Below, piece by piece: positions 13,080 through 13,144 of a DNA stretch of 13,144 bases. Origin of the DNA: CAZWVR01 sp964637235 (GTDB lineage Bacteria; Bacteroidota; Bacteroidia; Bacteroidales; S143-33); contig CAZWVR010000073.1 in NCBI GenBank assembly GCA_964637235.1, positions 1 through 13,144 on the forward strand. Reading direction: 5' to 3'. Position 1 is the first letter of the stretch, and each line of letters starts with the position of its first letter. The position numbers and the translations under genes were made by a program. Under the pieces are notes generated by a model, which saw only the letters and a list, made by a program, of their open reading frames with translations, made no database searches and had not been told where the DNA came from.

Positions 13080-13144
13080 AGTTTTTTTTTAAAGATAGAA
13101 AAAAAAATGTGATTGAGTTTGTTTTTTTTGATTTCTTATTTAAT

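Overview
The window looks like a chromosomal segment of a low-GC member of the Bacteroidota. The evidence is a secreted protein ending in a type IX secretion sorting domain at the left edge, Bacteroidota-type hypothetical families (DUF3822-like, DUF4349), lipoprotein signals, A/T-rich start contexts without Shine-Dalgarno sequences, and promoter boxes fitting the Bacteroidota -7 consensus TAnnTTTG. There are no tRNA or rRNA genes, IS elements, phage genes or CRISPR arrays.

Layout. (1) 1-825, plus strand: 3' part of a type IX-secreted protein, closed by a strong terminator and a 332-base repeat-containing gap. (2) 1158-3627, minus strand: a MoxR AAA+ ATPase, a single-pass membrane protein of unknown role and a DUF3822-like protein, closely spaced. 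(3) 3692-4948, plus strand: an unrecognised 418-residue protein whose second half resembles a degenerate Hsp70/actin-type ATPase. (4) 5056-8124, plus strand: a GNAT/autoinducer-synthase-like protein overlapping a VAO/4-cresol-dehydrogenase-type flavoprotein, then a lipoprotein of the spherulin-4 (GH135-like) family. (5) 8125-8536: a 412-base gap with repeated TTTAACATAA motifs and hairpins. (6) 8537-9712, minus strand: trpB (tryptophan synthase beta chain) alone, preceded by what reads as a complete transcription attenuator: promoter, a 25-codon leader peptide with tandem Trp codons, a leader hairpin and an intrinsic terminator. (7) 9991-10446, plus strand: a ferritin-like di-iron protein. (8) 10449-13079, minus strand: an overlapping operon of a DUF4349 lipoprotein, a PlsC-type acyltransferase and recR.

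The strongest discovery is the trp leader at 9744-9930. Every part of a classical ribosome-mediated attenuator is visible in the sequence, in a phylum that does not rely on Shine-Dalgarno initiation. The GNAT-flavoprotein-glycosidase cluster is the most plausible candidate for an undescribed small-molecule or envelope pathway, but its function is inference only.

Three starts were moved to an internal ATG because the longest frame begins at TTG: the DUF3822-like gene, moxR and the flavoprotein.
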